In this document: piece by piece, positions 1 through 9,437 of the stretch
Layout of the letters: every line of letters starts with the position of its first letter
How positions within the stretch are numbered: the stretch's first letter is position 1
Assembly: GCA_034439755.1 (NCBI GenBank)
Contig: JAWXAZ010000122.1
Coordinates: 4,540-68,539 of the forward strand
Source: B1 sp034439755
GTDB lineage: Bacteria; Bacteroidota; Bacteroidia; UKL13-3
Reading direction: 5' to 3'
Length of the DNA stretch: 64,000 bases
Notes under the pieces: generated by a model
Database searches by the model: none
The model's input: only the letters and a program-made list of their open reading frames with translations
What the model was told of the DNA's origin: nothing
Program-made: the position numbers and the translations under genes

Positions 1-368
1 GGATATTGTTTTGGTTCTGGAAAAGCATTTCCAGCATAAATATACCCCAAAGCCACATTGGTTGAACCTTGGCGTTTTACAATTTGATATTCGAACGCCT
101 CTCCTTCTTTTACGGCAACATCTTTATATTGATTAAATGTACCCGCAATGCTGGCAATTGGCGCCGATCCCCAATTCTGAGTTTGTTGATTTAACCTTTT
201 GTAAATATCATAATTGCCCGCAAAGTTTTCGTAAGGCCAAGTAAGCGTTATGCTGCCATCTGCATTTGCAGTGGCGCTTATTCTTATCACCTGCGTTTTG
301 GCAATTTGAGCCATAGCGTGTATAGAAATTAGCAAACATATTAGCAGTAAATTATACCCCTTTTTCAT
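1..368 (-). CDS. Secreted protein with fibronectin-III-like start, 3' end outside window
   Basis: An open frame reads leftward from ATG at 366-368 to the window edge without a stop, giving 122 visible residues. It begins with a typical signal peptide (MKKGYNLLLICLLISIHAMAQ without the last residues being hydrophobic; cleavage probably after AMA-Q). The mature part has a fibronectin-III/Ig-like rhythm (ADGSITLTWPYE, then NYDIYKRL), as seen at the start of many exported Bacteroidota surface proteins or proteases. The rest of the protein, and so its function, lies outside the window. The frame and signal peptide are seen directly; the fold is inferred. Confidence 0.75.
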   Translation of the reverse strand, partial: MKKGYNLLLICLLISIHAMAQIAKTQVIRISATANADGSITLTWPYENFAGNYDIYKRLNQQTQNWGSAPIASIAGTFNQYKDVAVKEGEAFEYQIVKRQGSTNVALGYIYAGNAFPEPKQY

Positions 369-724
369 ACTCTATTATTTATTGGTTCAGACCGAATCAA
401 ATATATTAAAAAACGAATGGTAAGGAAAAAAGAAATAAGGGGTAAGCCAAAAACTCGGATTTTTACGGCGCAAAATAATCTTAATAATATCTAAATATTT
501 ATAGTAATAGGCTTCCCATAACAGGCTGAAACCCTCTCTGGGCTTCAAAAATAAAAAAAACAGCGGCCAAACTGTAGCAAACTCTGGACAAGCTAAATAA
601 TGATGGAGAAATTTTATCTGTTTTAAGATATATTTGTTAGATTGAATTGGTGTGATTTCTTAGGAAGACCCACCATCTTGCTATATTAAAACTAAAAAAA
701 ATGTTGCTTCAAAACATCTAAATT
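369..724. other. Intergenic region between divergent secreted-protein genes
   Basis: No gene is visible. It holds one copy of the dispersed motif (TTGGTTCAGACC, 382-393), 14 bp upstream of the left gene's start, and a promoter-like element for the right gene. The stretch 420-600 is AT-rich and shows nothing I can name. Confidence 0.5.
629..636 (+). promoter_or_regulatory. Bacteroidota -7 element, TATATTTG
   Basis: TATATTTG matches the TAnnTTTG -7 consensus of the phylum and lies about 90 bp upstream of the large secreted-protein gene. I see no convincing -33 TTG partner at the ideal spacing, so this is a moderate call. Confidence 0.4.
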
Positions 725-3700
725 ATGAATATGATGAAAAAACTACTGCTTGTCATTGCTCTATTTTCTCAATATTTTGCCTTTGCACAATTTCCCAATC
801 ACCTTAATGTTTCCTTGTTGCCTGCAACGCGTGGAAACATTTTGGATGTGGTAGATTTTAACAACGACACCTATGAGGATTTGGTTTATCAAAATGGCTT
901 AACGGGCACCATTGATTTATACCAGAACAATTCTTCCTCGTTTCAAAAAGTGAATACTGCTTTTGGATTTCCGGTGATAACGGGCAATGGAAACGGCACA
1001 GAGGGTGTTATCTCGTTTGATTATAACAACGATGGATACCAAGATTTGTTAATCATGCAATCTGGTGCAACTGGCTATATGCGCTTGTTTAAAAACAATT
1101 GTGGCAGCAGTTTTACAGAGGTAAGCACGAGCATGAACATGCCTATAAATCCCAATATTACGGGGCAGTATATTACCAACGACCCCATTGTTGTGTTGAG
1201 CGATTATGATAAGGACAATGACATTGACATTGTGTTTGTGCGCTTTGCTTTGGGCGAATATAAAATTAGCGCGCTTAAGAATAATGGCAGTTCTTTTTTA
1301 GCGCCTATTGATATTATCTCGGGCTTTGGATCAAGCATTATTCCCATTATTGATTTCATAAATTACGACAATGATTTGGATGAGGATTTGTTGATTATTA
1401 AAAATACAGGGGTAAAACAATCATGTGAAATTTTGCTCTATGGCAACAATGGATCTGGCACCTTTAACTTAATATCGGGCACAGGACTTACCAATAGCAG
1501 TGCGGTAGGATTTGCCAATATTTCAGATTTAAATCAAGACGGATTTGCAGATATTTTATTAGGAACAAAAGACACGGTTCAGCCAGGATCACCGGTAAAC
1601 ATGGGCTTAAAGGTATTTAGAAACAACGGCGGCTTGGGTACCTTTACCGATATTACGGCAACCTATAATACACTTTCGACCACCAAAGGAGACTATTTTT
1701 TATCGCATATTTTCGACCTAGACAACGATGGTTTTAACGATGTACTTTGGGAAGTTAAACGCAATGATTCTACTTTTTCTACACCTGCCTTGATGCGCAA
1801 CAATGGATTAAATGTTTTTTCAAATGAGCATTTAAACCTTATACCAAGTGCGGCAACCGATACCAATTCAAGCATGCGTTATGTTGTTTTTGATTATGAC
1901 AACAATGGAACATTGGATATCTTTCAGCCAGGAGGCAGCAGTAATGCGCAACTGTTTAGCAACAGCAGTTCTGGCAATAATTATTTAGCCATTACGCTTT
2001 ATTCTTGTTCGGGTATGGCCGATCCAATTGGCGCAAGGGTATATGTGAAATCGGGCACCAAAAGAGTTTACACCACTTATACAGGGCAGGGAAATTCAAC
2101 TGATGGCTTAGCAAAAAGCGAGAAAATTCACATGGGACTTGGGTCCAACTCTTTTATAGATTCACTGGTGGTGTATTGGCCAAATGGTAATGTTACGGTT
2201 CGAACCAATATTCTTGCCAACAACCATTATAAAATCATCAATGGCAACTGTAGAATTGCCGAACGTTTGGTTTTTGATTTAGGGAACGACAGTATTTCGT
2301 ATTGCAATGTTGACACGGCTATTTTCACGGCACCTAACGGCTACGCTAGATATTTGTGGAGCACTGGCGATACCACCATTGGAACAAAAGTAACTCAAAG
2401 TGGTTGGTTATACTGCAATGTGTTTTTCTATGCAAATTGTACCTTAAGAGATAGTATCTATATTTCTATTGGGCAGGGAAGAATTGCACAAAATGATACC
2501 ACCCTCCTTTTAGGACAAAGTTTAAATTTAGATGCATTGCCTAGATATGATTGCTCTTTATTTGGTTTGCCTGCTTATAGAATTGTAAACCAGGGAGACA
2601 ACCTAGGTGCAAGTTTAACCTATGTAAATTCGAGAAATGGACATCATTATTATAAATTTAATGCGGCAAGCGATTGGTCTACCGCGCAACGTGATGCATT
2701 GGCCTTAGGCGGACAATTGGTTGTAATAAACGACCAAGATGAAAATGACTTTATTGCCCAAGAACCTTCGCTAAACAACACCAATTTATGGATAGGCTTA
2801 TATAGAGAAAATAATCCAAACGAACCCTTTAAATGGGTTAATTGCGATGAATTAAACTATATCAATTGGTCGAATTTATTTGCCTCGCCAAGTACCTTTC
2901 CTAATGAACAACATGTTTATTTTAGGGCCACAGGCTGCCCTGATGCTGGAACTTGGAAAAACACAGATGAGACACAAAGTAGTCCTGACCCTTGCGAATC
3001 GAATATTTTTGGATTGGTAGAATTTGATAACAGCAAGGCAACATCGTATTTATGGAATACAAGTGAAATAACACAAAGTATCAATGTTGCCCCAACTACA
3101 AGCAGTATTTATTTTGTGGAGGTAACTCAAAACAACAAGACTTGTTTTGGTTCCATAAATATAGAGATGCTTGATCCTAGTCAGCTCATATTGTTTGATT
3201 CGATAACAGATTGCACCGCAAATTCCATTCAAGTTACTGCCAATACAACAGGATGGCAATCTTATTTATGGAATACAAGCGATACTGCTAGAACCATACA
3301 AATAACACAAACCGGATGGTATACCATAACAGCGCTTTACGGCGGCAGTGTTGGTTCAGACAGTATTTATGTAAGCTTACCTAAAACAGGAATTTTAAGC
3401 CCAGACACCACAATTTGTGCGGGTTCTAATTTGTATATACGTGGACCAATTTTGCCATTTGTGGTGCAGCAAGCGCATAGGCAAAACTTTCAATCGGGTA
3501 TATTTCCGAATTACAGTTCTACTAGTAATTTTAGCTTTAATAGCACCAAAGTTTTGGGGCCATTTGCCAATGATTCTGTGACCTATTTGCTACCTTCTAT
3601 TCCGGTACACGATTCTATTACGGTGAGTTTTGATTTGTATTTGCACGATACTTGGGAAGGAAATTGTGGTGCAGTTGGGCCCGATAGATTTAAATTTTAC

Positions 3701-6700
3701 CAAGGCAATAGTGCGGTTTTGAATGAGACGTTTTCTAACTCGCCATCATGCACGCAATCTTATACCAATACTGGTGTAGCAGGCAATTATCCAGCCTTTA
3801 CGGGCGCGGCAATTACGGGACTACCGCAAAGATGTCACATCAGTGGAACCACTTCAAAATATACCATTACCAAATCGTTTAAACACAGTGCGCCTAGTTT
3901 GGTTTTATCTTGGTTGGCTTTGTTACAAGACACTTCAGATAACTCTAGTTTGTGTAACGAAAGTTGGTCTATAGACAATGTGATTGTAAATTATAGAGTG
4001 CCAACAAAAGTACTTTGGTCTACTGGAGATACTTCTCAAAATATTTTATTTAATGCCACTAATGCAAGTGAAATGATTTGGTTAAGGGTGCCCAATGGAA
4101 CGGATTTTTGTTATGATACCATAACGGTAAACACCTATCCTGGAAGTTTGCCTTTACAATTATTTGCGATAGATACTTTGTTTGAATGCAATGTGTATTC
4201 AACCATTTTGTCGATGCCTCCTGGTCACAGCAAATACAGGTGGAGCAATGGTGATACGCTTGAGTCTACCAACTTGTATAATGAAGGATGGTATTCTGGC
4301 TATATTGAAAATGCATCGGGTTGTGCTAGCTACGACAGTGTATATTATAATGTAAATCATTTTAGTTTAAACATGACAGACACTACAATTTGTGCTGGCA
4401 ATACCATTAAGATTGAATCGAGTTTAAACAACAACGCAACTGATTTTCCTGGTCCGGCAAATGTGGCTTATATACCAGGACAAATATTGGCGGGGTATAC
4501 CTATTTAGGGGCTTATAGAGGACATCATTATTATCAAGCAACGGTGAGTGGAAGTTGGGAAAGTTCGGTTCAAAAAGCTTTTGCAGTAGGAGGTTACCTT
4601 GCCTGTATCAATGATTCATTGGAGCAAAATTTCATTAGCAATTTAACAGATAGCAATGTGTGGATTGGTTTGTTTAAATCGAGAAGCGGGTATTATAAGT
4701 GGATGAACAATGACACCTTAACTTATAAGCATTGGGGTACATCGCAGCCAAGTATTAGTCCTAAGGATTATGCTTATATCATGGGTTCAAATTGTGTTCA
4801 AAAAGGCAAATGGGCCACCCATGTAAATACCGATATTACTGCAATTGATCCTTGCGATAAAAACGCGTTTGGTTTGTTAGAAATAACCCCAACGCAATAT
4901 GATTATTTATGGTCTACAGCAGCTACTTCAAGCACCATATTGATATCGCCTACCGCAGATCAAATTGTTAATTTAACCATTACAAGAACCAAAAACAATG
5001 TGGCTAGTACCTGCTCGGCCGGAGAGGTGAATGTTAACATGGTGGCCGCACCAATTGTTACGGGTAAAACAGAAAATTGTTTAAACAGCACGAGTGCTTA
5101 TACCACTGTTTCTAAAACAGGCAGGTCTTATTTTTGGTTTGTTACAGGTGGTACTATTACATCTGGACAAGGAACCAATAGGGTGAATGTAAATTGGAAT
5201 CAAGTTGGGGCTGGCACGGTGGTTTTACGTGATTCTATTTTGGCAACAGGTTGTGTTATTTATTCTGATACTTTGCGAATTAATACGGTGCAATTGTTTG
5301 CACCAACTATTACGGGTGATAGCACTGTATGCCAAGGACAATTGATTTTTTATAGTATTCCGCTAGACACAAACTATACAAGAACGTGGTTTATTTCGGG
5401 GGGTACCATTGTATCTGGACAAGGAACAGACAGTATAAAAGTAAACTGGACAGGCAGTGGAAATGTGAACGTAAGCGTTTTGGTTCGGCACAAACCTACT
5501 AATTGTAATGCACCTTTGGCTTCCTTCCCTGTTACCATTTCTGTTTCCCCAAATCCTGTGATGACGGGCTTGGATACTGCTTGTGTAAACACCGTAAACT
5601 TATATACCATACCGTTTAATGTGGGCAGAAAATATGTGTGGACAGTAGCGGGAGGAAGCATTGTATCTGGTCAAAATACAGATAGCCTTCGCGTATTGTG
5701 GGGCATCGGTGGAACAGGATCGGTTCAAGCCATGGATTCTATTTTGGCATCTGGTTGCTACGCAATTACTAGTTTAAAAGTGGTTACGATTAGCTCTTTG
5801 TTAGTACCCATAATTGTAGGCTCTAGCGCTGTTTGTGAGAACTCAATTGTATCGTATAGTACAACGGGCAATATTGGTAGAACCTACCGTTGGACAATTA
5901 CAGGTGGTAACATTGTATCTGGTTTGGGTACTGCTGCCATCAATGTAGTTTGGGGAACGCCAGGAACAGGAACACTGCAAGTATTAGATTCAATAAATGC
6001 TACAGGATGTAAATCTGTATCGAATAATTTTAACGTGAGCATAGACTCATTGCCACAACCCATTATAAATGGCAGCAATGCGAAATGTAATGGTGAAATT
6101 ACCTTTTATTCAATTCCAAGCAAAGCAGGACATAGCTATAATTGGACCGTAACTTTAGGCAATATTTTAAGCGGACAAGGAACTTCAACCATTCAGGTTA
6201 TTTGGCCAATAATTGGTTCTGGCACGGTGAGTGTAATTGATTCGATTGTTGCTACGGGATGTTCTGGAACAGCACCTTTATTTACGGTAATGGTGAATGC
6301 TAAGCCAAATCCACTTATTAGTGGAATTCAATCTATTTGTGTGGGAACTACTGCTAGTTATACTACTCCAAATAATTTGGGCCGAACCTATACATGGCTG
6401 GTGAATAATGGAACCATTGTGAGTGGACAAGGCAGTTCTACCATTTCTGTTTTGTGGAATGTGGTTGGCAGTGGATTTTTAAATGTAACGGATTCTGTAA
6501 ATTTAACCGGATGTAAATCTGTTACATCAAATTATAACGTGAGTGTGGTGGCAGTGCCATCGCCAATTATTACTGGAAAAGACACGGTATGTGAATTATC
6601 GTTGCAGACTTATTCGGTTCCATTTAATGCGGGTCGCAGTTACAAATGGAATGTAATAGGTGGCAGCATTGTTGGGGGAAGTGGAACAAACTCAGTAGAT

Positions 6701-7831
6701 GTTTTATGGGGCGCGTTTGGTTCAGGCAGTATAACGCTAAGCGACTCTAATAACACAACGGGATGTATAGGCAACGCAACATTGGCTAATGTATATATAC
6801 AAACCTTGCCACAGCCAGTGGTGAATGGGGCAACCAGCGTTTGCGTAAACGGCATTTCGTCTTATAATACGCCACCGAGTTTGGGTAGAACGTATACTTG
6901 GGTGGTAACAGGTGGAACCATAGTTTCTGGTTTTGGAACGGCTGGCATTGATGTAAATTGGGGCAGTGTAGGAACCGGAACTGTTGTGGTTACAGATAGC
7001 ATAGATGCAACGGGTTGTTATGGCGTTTCGGCTACTATTACGGTGAATATTCAGGCTAAACCAAGCACCTTTATTAGTGGTACAAATACCATTTGCGAAT
7101 TGGGTATTGCCATGTATGGCACCATCAATAATTTAAACAAATTTTATGATTGGAATGTGTTAGGCGGCAATATTAATTTTGGTCAGGGTACTTCTAATAT
7201 TTCTGTAACATGGGCAAGTGCCGGTGTTGGATATGTGTATTTAACCGACTCGCTCATTGGGGCAAATTGTTCTGCAAGCACTTACTTGGGAGTTCAAGTA
7301 AATTCAATACCAAGTGCAGGCTTTAACTACGCTCAAACGGCAGGTGGTGTTAAGTTAACGCCAATAGATAACACGGTTAGCTGTAAATGGTATTTTGGCG
7401 ATGGCGATTCTAGTTACACATTTTCGCCTTATCATGCTTATGCAAATAATGGCATATACACCGTTACCTTGCAAACTAGAAGCATATTTGGTTGCTTAAA
7501 TGAAAGCTCAACCGATGTAAACATAAGTACGGTTGGCTTGTCACAAGAAGCCTTGGCGCATCACTTTAAATTTGTGGCGCAGCCAAATCCATTTACAGAA
7601 CAAACTAAGCTAACACTAACTTTAAAAGAAAGTGCCGATATTAGTTTGGAAGTATTTGACATGAGTGGCAGACTGGTTCATACTTACACGCAAGGTCAGT
7701 TGCACTTGGCAGGCACATATGAGTTTGGGTTTAATTCTGCCGATTTCCAAACTAGCGGCGGCGTGTATTTGGTGAGGATCAAAGTGAATGAAGACTACAG
7801 GCATTTGAGAATCATTGAGCTGGGCAGATAG
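725..7831 (+). CDS. Giant T9SS-exported mosaic protein (FG-GAP, ASPIC, two C-type-lectin, nine Ig-like repeats, PKD)
   Basis: A 2368-residue surface or secreted protein. After a signal peptide ending FAFAQ come FG-GAP/VCBS-type calcium-binding loops (DFNNDTYEDL, DYNNDGYQDL, DYDKDNDIDI, DLNQDGFADI) over about residues 30-410, then an ASPIC/UnbV-like segment (about 425-510). Two C-type-lectin-like domains follow (about 640-770 and 1255-1400; WIGLYRE, KWMNNDTLTY). Nine Ig-like repeats of about 84 residues span about 1445-2195, each with a YxWxVxGGxIxSGQGT core and a TGC near the end. A PKD domain (WYFGDGDSSY) and a T9SS type A sorting domain (QPNPFTEQTKLTL to the C-terminus) finish it. The role is probably adhesion or glycan binding at the cell surface; the ligand is unknown. 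It is monocistronic. Two later in-frame ATGs exist, but the first fits the signal peptide equally well. Confidence 0.93.
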   Translation: MNMMKKLLLVIALFSQYFAFAQFPNHLNVSLLPATRGNILDVVDFNNDTYEDLVYQNGLTGTIDLYQNNSSSFQKVNTAFGFPVITGNGNGTEGVISFDYNNDGYQDLLIMQSGATGYMRLFKNNCGSSFTEVSTSMNMPINPNITGQYITNDPIVVLSDYDKDNDIDIVFVRFALGEYKISALKNNGSSFLAPIDIISGFGSSIIPIIDFINYDNDLDEDLLIIKNTGVKQSCEILLYGNNGSGTFNLISGTGLTNSSAVGFANISDLNQDGFADILLGTKDTVQPGSPVNMGLKVFRNNGGLGTFTDITATYNTLSTTKGDYFLSHIFDLDNDGFNDVLWEVKRNDSTFSTPALMRNNGLNVFSNEHLNLIPSAATDTNSSMRYVVFDYDNNGTLDIFQPGGSSNAQLFSNSSSGNNYLAITLYSCSGMADPIGARVYVKSGTKRVYTTYTGQGNSTDGLAKSEKIHMGLGSNSFIDSLVVYWPNGNVTVRTNILANNHYKIINGNCRIAERLVFDLGNDSISYCNVDTAIFTAPNGYARYLWSTGDTTIGTKVTQSGWLYCNVFFYANCTLRDSIYISIGQGRIAQNDTTLLLGQSLNLDALPRYDCSLFGLPAYRIVNQGDNLGASLTYVNSRNGHHYYKFNAASDWSTAQRDALALGGQLVVINDQDENDFIAQEPSLNNTNLWIGLYRENNPNEPFKWVNCDELNYINWSNLFASPSTFPNEQHVYFRATGCPDAGTWKNTDETQSSPDPCESNIFGLVEFDNSKATSYLWNTSEITQSINVAPTTSSIYFVEVTQNNKTCFGSINIEMLDPSQLILFDSITDCTANSIQVTANTTGWQSYLWNTSDTARTIQITQTGWYTITALYGGSVGSDSIYVSLPKTGILSPDTTICAGSNLYIRGPILPFVVQQAHRQNFQSGIFPNYSSTSNFSFNSTKVLGPFANDSVTYLLPSIPVHDSITVSFDLYLHDTWEGNCGAVGPDRFKFYQGNSAVLNETFSNSPSCTQSYTNTGVAGNYPAFTGAAITGLPQRCHISGTTSKYTITKSFKHSAPSLVLSWLALLQDTSDNSSLCNESWSIDNVIVNYRVPTKVLWSTGDTSQNILFNATNASEMIWLRVPNGTDFCYDTITVNTYPGSLPLQLFAIDTLFECNVYSTILSMPPGHSKYRWSNGDTLESTNLYNEGWYSGYIENASGCASYDSVYYNVNHFSLNMTDTTICAGNTIKIESSLNNNATDFPGPANVAYIPGQILAGYTYLGAYRGHHYYQATVSGSWESSVQKAFAVGGYLACINDSLEQNFISNLTDSNVWIGLFKSRSGYYKWMNNDTLTYKHWGTSQPSISPKDYAYIMGSNCVQKGKWATHVNTDITAIDPCDKNAFGLLEITPTQYDYLWSTAATSSTILISPTADQIVNLTITRTKNNVASTCSAGEVNVNMVAAPIVTGKTENCLNSTSAYTTVSKTGRSYFWFVTGGTITSGQGTNRVNVNWNQVGAGTVVLRDSILATGCVIYSDTLRINTVQLFAPTITGDSTVCQGQLIFYSIPLDTNYTRTWFISGGTIVSGQGTDSIKVNWTGSGNVNVSVLVRHKPTNCNAPLASFPVTISVSPNPVMTGLDTACVNTVNLYTIPFNVGRKYVWTVAGGSIVSGQNTDSLRVLWGIGGTGSVQAMDSILASGCYAITSLKVVTISSLLVPIIVGSSAVCENSIVSYSTTGNIGRTYRWTITGGNIVSGLGTAAINVVWGTPGTGTLQVLDSINATGCKSVSNNFNVSIDSLPQPIINGSNAKCNGEITFYSIPSKAGHSYNWTVTLGNILSGQGTSTIQVIWPIIGSGTVSVIDSIVATGCSGTAPLFTVMVNAKPNPLISGIQSICVGTTASYTTPNNLGRTYTWLVNNGTIVSGQGSSTISVLWNVVGSGFLNVTDSVNLTGCKSVTSNYNVSVVAVPSPIITGKDTVCELSLQTYSVPFNAGRSYKWNVIGGSIVGGSGTNSVDVLWGAFGSGSITLSDSNNTTGCIGNATLANVYIQTLPQPVVNGATSVCVNGISSYNTPPSLGRTYTWVVTGGTIVSGFGTAGIDVNWGSVGTGTVVVTDSIDATGCYGVSATITVNIQAKPSTFISGTNTICELGIAMYGTINNLNKFYDWNVLGGNINFGQGTSNISVTWASAGVGYVYLTDSLIGANCSASTYLGVQVNSIPSAGFNYAQTAGGVKLTPIDNTVSCKWYFGDGDSSYTFSPYHAYANNGIYTVTLQTRSIFGCLNESSTDVNISTVGLSQEALAHHFKFVAQPNPFTEQTKLTLTLKESADISLEVFDMSGRLVHTYTQGQLHLAGTYEFGFNSADFQTSGGVYLVRIKVNEDYRHLRIIELGR

Positions 7832-7909
7832 GAAGAAGAGGGAAGAATTAACAGAAAGAAGAAACAAGAAGAGGGAAGAGAGATAGGAAGCGGGAAGAAG
7901 AGAAACAGA
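7832..7909 (+). other. Purine-rich GA tract after the giant gene
   Basis: About 80 bp almost wholly A and G, with recurring GGAAGAAGAGGGAAG-like words, directly after the stop codon. It is probably a simple-sequence expansion. It could act as a strong purine-rich leader for the tiny frame that follows, but no function is shown. Confidence 0.4.
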
Positions 7910-8029
7910 ATGAGAAAGAGGAATAAATCACTCTTACTTATTTTGTTTCTCTTTTTTTGTTTTGGGAGTTATTTTAAAGAGCACGACCCACCATTTAAAT
8001 CTGATATGAACACTAGGGGTTTAAACTAA
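7910..8029 (+). CDS. Possible 39-residue membrane or secreted micropeptide
   Basis: ATG at 7910 opens a 39-codon frame ending TAA at 8027-8029. It has a basic start (MRKRNKS), a strongly hydrophobic stretch (LLLILFLFFCFGSYF) and a short polar tail. The purine-rich tract directly upstream could help ribosome binding. It is followed by a hairpin. I know no family; it could equally be chance in a degenerate intergenic stretch. Confidence 0.22.
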   Translation: MRKRNKSLLLILFLFFCFGSYFKEHDPPFKSDMNTRGLN

Positions 8030-8032
8030 AAA

Positions 8033-8061
8033 AAAACGGACTCAAAAACGGAGACCGTTTT
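8033..8061 (-). terminator. Hairpin with T-run on minus strand, behind tRNA-Met
   Basis: AAAACGGACTC pairs with GAGACCGTTTT (11 bp, one mismatch) around a 7-nt loop. On the minus strand the stem is followed by a run of eight T, so it should end minus-strand transcription coming from tRNA-Met. Confidence 0.6.
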
Positions 8062-8074
8062 AGTAGATGGGAAT

Positions 8075-8115
8075 AGGATGGAACTGCCCACCGCCCCAGG
8101 CGGATATGAATCCTA
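8075..8115 (-). pseudogene. Partial copy of tRNA-Met 3' half
   Basis: AGGATGGAACTGCCCACC (8075-8092) matches the T-arm side of the tRNA-Met at 8226-8243 in 17 of 18 positions, and TATGAATCCTA (8105-8115) matches its anticodon arm (8251-8261) exactly. The variable region between is changed and 5 bp longer, and no acceptor stem or D-arm is left. It is a tRNA fragment lying between the intact gene and the distal terminator: a decayed tandem duplicate or an integration scar. Confidence 0.6.
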
Positions 8116-8182
8116 ACAATATCATTTTGGGGATTACTTCATGCTTGATAAATTTTCGGCTTTGGAAATGGCCCAAAACAAG

Positions 8183-8208
8183 AAAAGCACATTTTACAAT
8201 GTGCTTTT
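8183..8208 (-). terminator. Perfect 11-bp hairpin directly behind tRNA-Met
   Basis: AAAAGCACATT, loop TTAC, AATGTGCTTTT: a perfect stem ending 4 nt from the tRNA CCA end, with T-rich sequence on the minus strand. It is probably a terminator or processing hairpin. Confidence 0.65.
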
Positions 8209-8211
8209 CTT

Positions 8212-8288
8212 TGGTAGCGGGGAGCAGGATCGAACTGCCCACCTTAGGGTTATGAATCCTACGCTCTAACCAACTGAGCTACCCCGCC
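8212..8288 (-). tRNA. tRNA-Met (CAT anticodon)
   Basis: Reading the minus strand from 8288: acceptor GGCGGGG pairs with CCCCGCT, the D-arm is AGCTCAGTTGGTTAGAGC, the anticodon loop TTCATAA gives CAT, the T-arm contains GTTCGATCC, and discriminator A plus an encoded CCA end the gene. CAT could also be the lysidine-modified tRNA-Ile2; the body looks like elongator Met. Confidence 0.92.
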
Positions 8289-8513
8289 AAATTCCTTGAA
8301 ATAATAGACAAATTTGATGTATTTTTATTTTTAAGGGGCTGCAAATATAGGGATTTTGATATTTTAAAAAAAAATATTTCTTATAAACAATTTTTTATCG
8401 CTGTGCCGTTATTGTTATAGGTTCAACAGAATTCGTCGTCTATTAATCAATACAATACACATTGTTTTCAACATGAATCATGCACAAATTGCAAACATTT
8501 TTTATAATTGTGT

Positions 8514-8521
8514 TAAATTTG
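8514..8521 (+). promoter_or_regulatory. -7 element TAAATTTG before the lysozyme gene
   Basis: It matches TAnnTTTG, with a TTG 22 bp upstream (8489-8491). A transcript would begin near 8528, too close to the ATG at 8532 for a leader, which favours the ATG at 8544 as the start. Confidence 0.5.
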
Positions 8522-8543
8522 TAAATTAATAATGCAAAATATA

Positions 8544-9323
8544 ATGAAAAGAAGGAAAGTAATCATCGGAGGTTTAACATTGGCAATTATTGGCCTAGTT
8601 ACGCTTGCGTTTGTGAGCTATCCGCCTTTTGATGCCTTAAGTAAAGACTTTAAGAAAAACCATAAACTCGGCTTTCCTGGTTTTGGCATCTGGCTACCAC
8701 CAGATTATGAAGTCCATGGAATTGATGTTTCTCGTCACCAAGGTAAAATAAACTGGGAGTCTGTTAGCGAGCACTCTTCAAACAATATCGACATTAGTTT
8801 TGCCTTTATCAAAGCTTGTGAGGGTAGAACTTTAAGGGATAATTACTTCCAAGAAAATTGGCGCAATGCCAAAGAAATTAACATGCTTAGGGGCGCTTAT
8901 CATTTCTTTAGGCCGCATTTAACCGCTGATGAGCAATTTATCTTATTTAAAAGTATCGTTAAATTAGACAAGGAGGACTTACCTCCTGTATTAGATGTTG
9001 AAATGAGGGGCAGCACGCCTCCAGCTAAAATGAAAAAGAGTGTGAAGCGGTGGTTAGAACTTGCAGAAAAACACTATGGTGTAACCCCAATTTTATATAC
9101 CAGCTATTCTTTTTACCGCAACTATTTTAGTGGCAAAGAATTTGAAAAATATCCTTTGTGGATTGCACATTATGCCACAGACGACTTAAATCGCTTAACC
9201 AGAAGTTGGAATTTTTGGCAACACAACGAAAGTGGCAGGGTTAAGGGAATTAGAGGAAATGTTGACTTCAACGTATTCAAAGGCGACTATAACGACTTAA
9301 TGAAACTTTGCAAGAAGCAGTGA
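8544..9323 (+). CDS. GH25 family lysozyme (N-acetylmuramidase)
   Basis: It cleaves the MurNAc-GlcNAc bond of peptidoglycan, probably anchored at the inner membrane facing the periplasm. An N-terminal hydrophobic helix (about residues 6-25) precedes the GH25 barrel. The family signatures are visible: GIDVSRHQG with the catalytic Asp near residue 61, FAFIKACEG, RGAYHFF, and PVLDVE with the second acidic pair near residue 150. The end NVDFNVFKG is also typical. An upstream in-frame ATG at 8532 adds four residues; 8544 is preferred because of the promoter spacing. It stands alone. Housekeeping wall turnover and phage-like lysis are both possible; no phage genes are nearby. Confidence 0.9.
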   Translation: MKRRKVIIGGLTLAIIGLVTLAFVSYPPFDALSKDFKKNHKLGFPGFGIWLPPDYEVHGIDVSRHQGKINWESVSEHSSNNIDISFAFIKACEGRTLRDNYFQENWRNAKEINMLRGAYHFFRPHLTADEQFILFKSIVKLDKEDLPPVLDVEMRGSTPPAKMKKSVKRWLELAEKHYGVTPILYTSYSFYRNYFSGKEFEKYPLWIAHYATDDLNRLTRSWNFWQHNESGRVKGIRGNVDFNVFKGDYNDLMKLCKKQ

Positions 9324-9331
9324 TTTTGATT

Positions 9332-9437
9332 ATGCTTTGCAAAAAGCAAAATAAATCTCTGTTTCAATTACAATCATGCTTTGCAAAAAGCAAAATAAAT
9401 CTTTGTTTCAATTACAATTATGCTTTACAAAAAGTAA
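9332..9437 (+). repeat. 44-bp tandem repeat with small hairpin, about 2.4 copies
   Basis: ATGCTTTGCAAAAAGCA begins at 9332 and 9376, with a diverged copy at 9420 (ATGCTTTACAAAAAG). Each unit has a TTTGC/GCAAA hairpin and an AT-rich spacer. It sits between convergent genes and may act as a multi-hairpin terminator. Confidence 0.7.

Noticed and set aside
8060..8255. Open frames of about 60 residues on both strands around 8.06-8.25 kb
   Set aside because: They run through the tRNA fragment and tRNA-Met and show no protein-like pattern.
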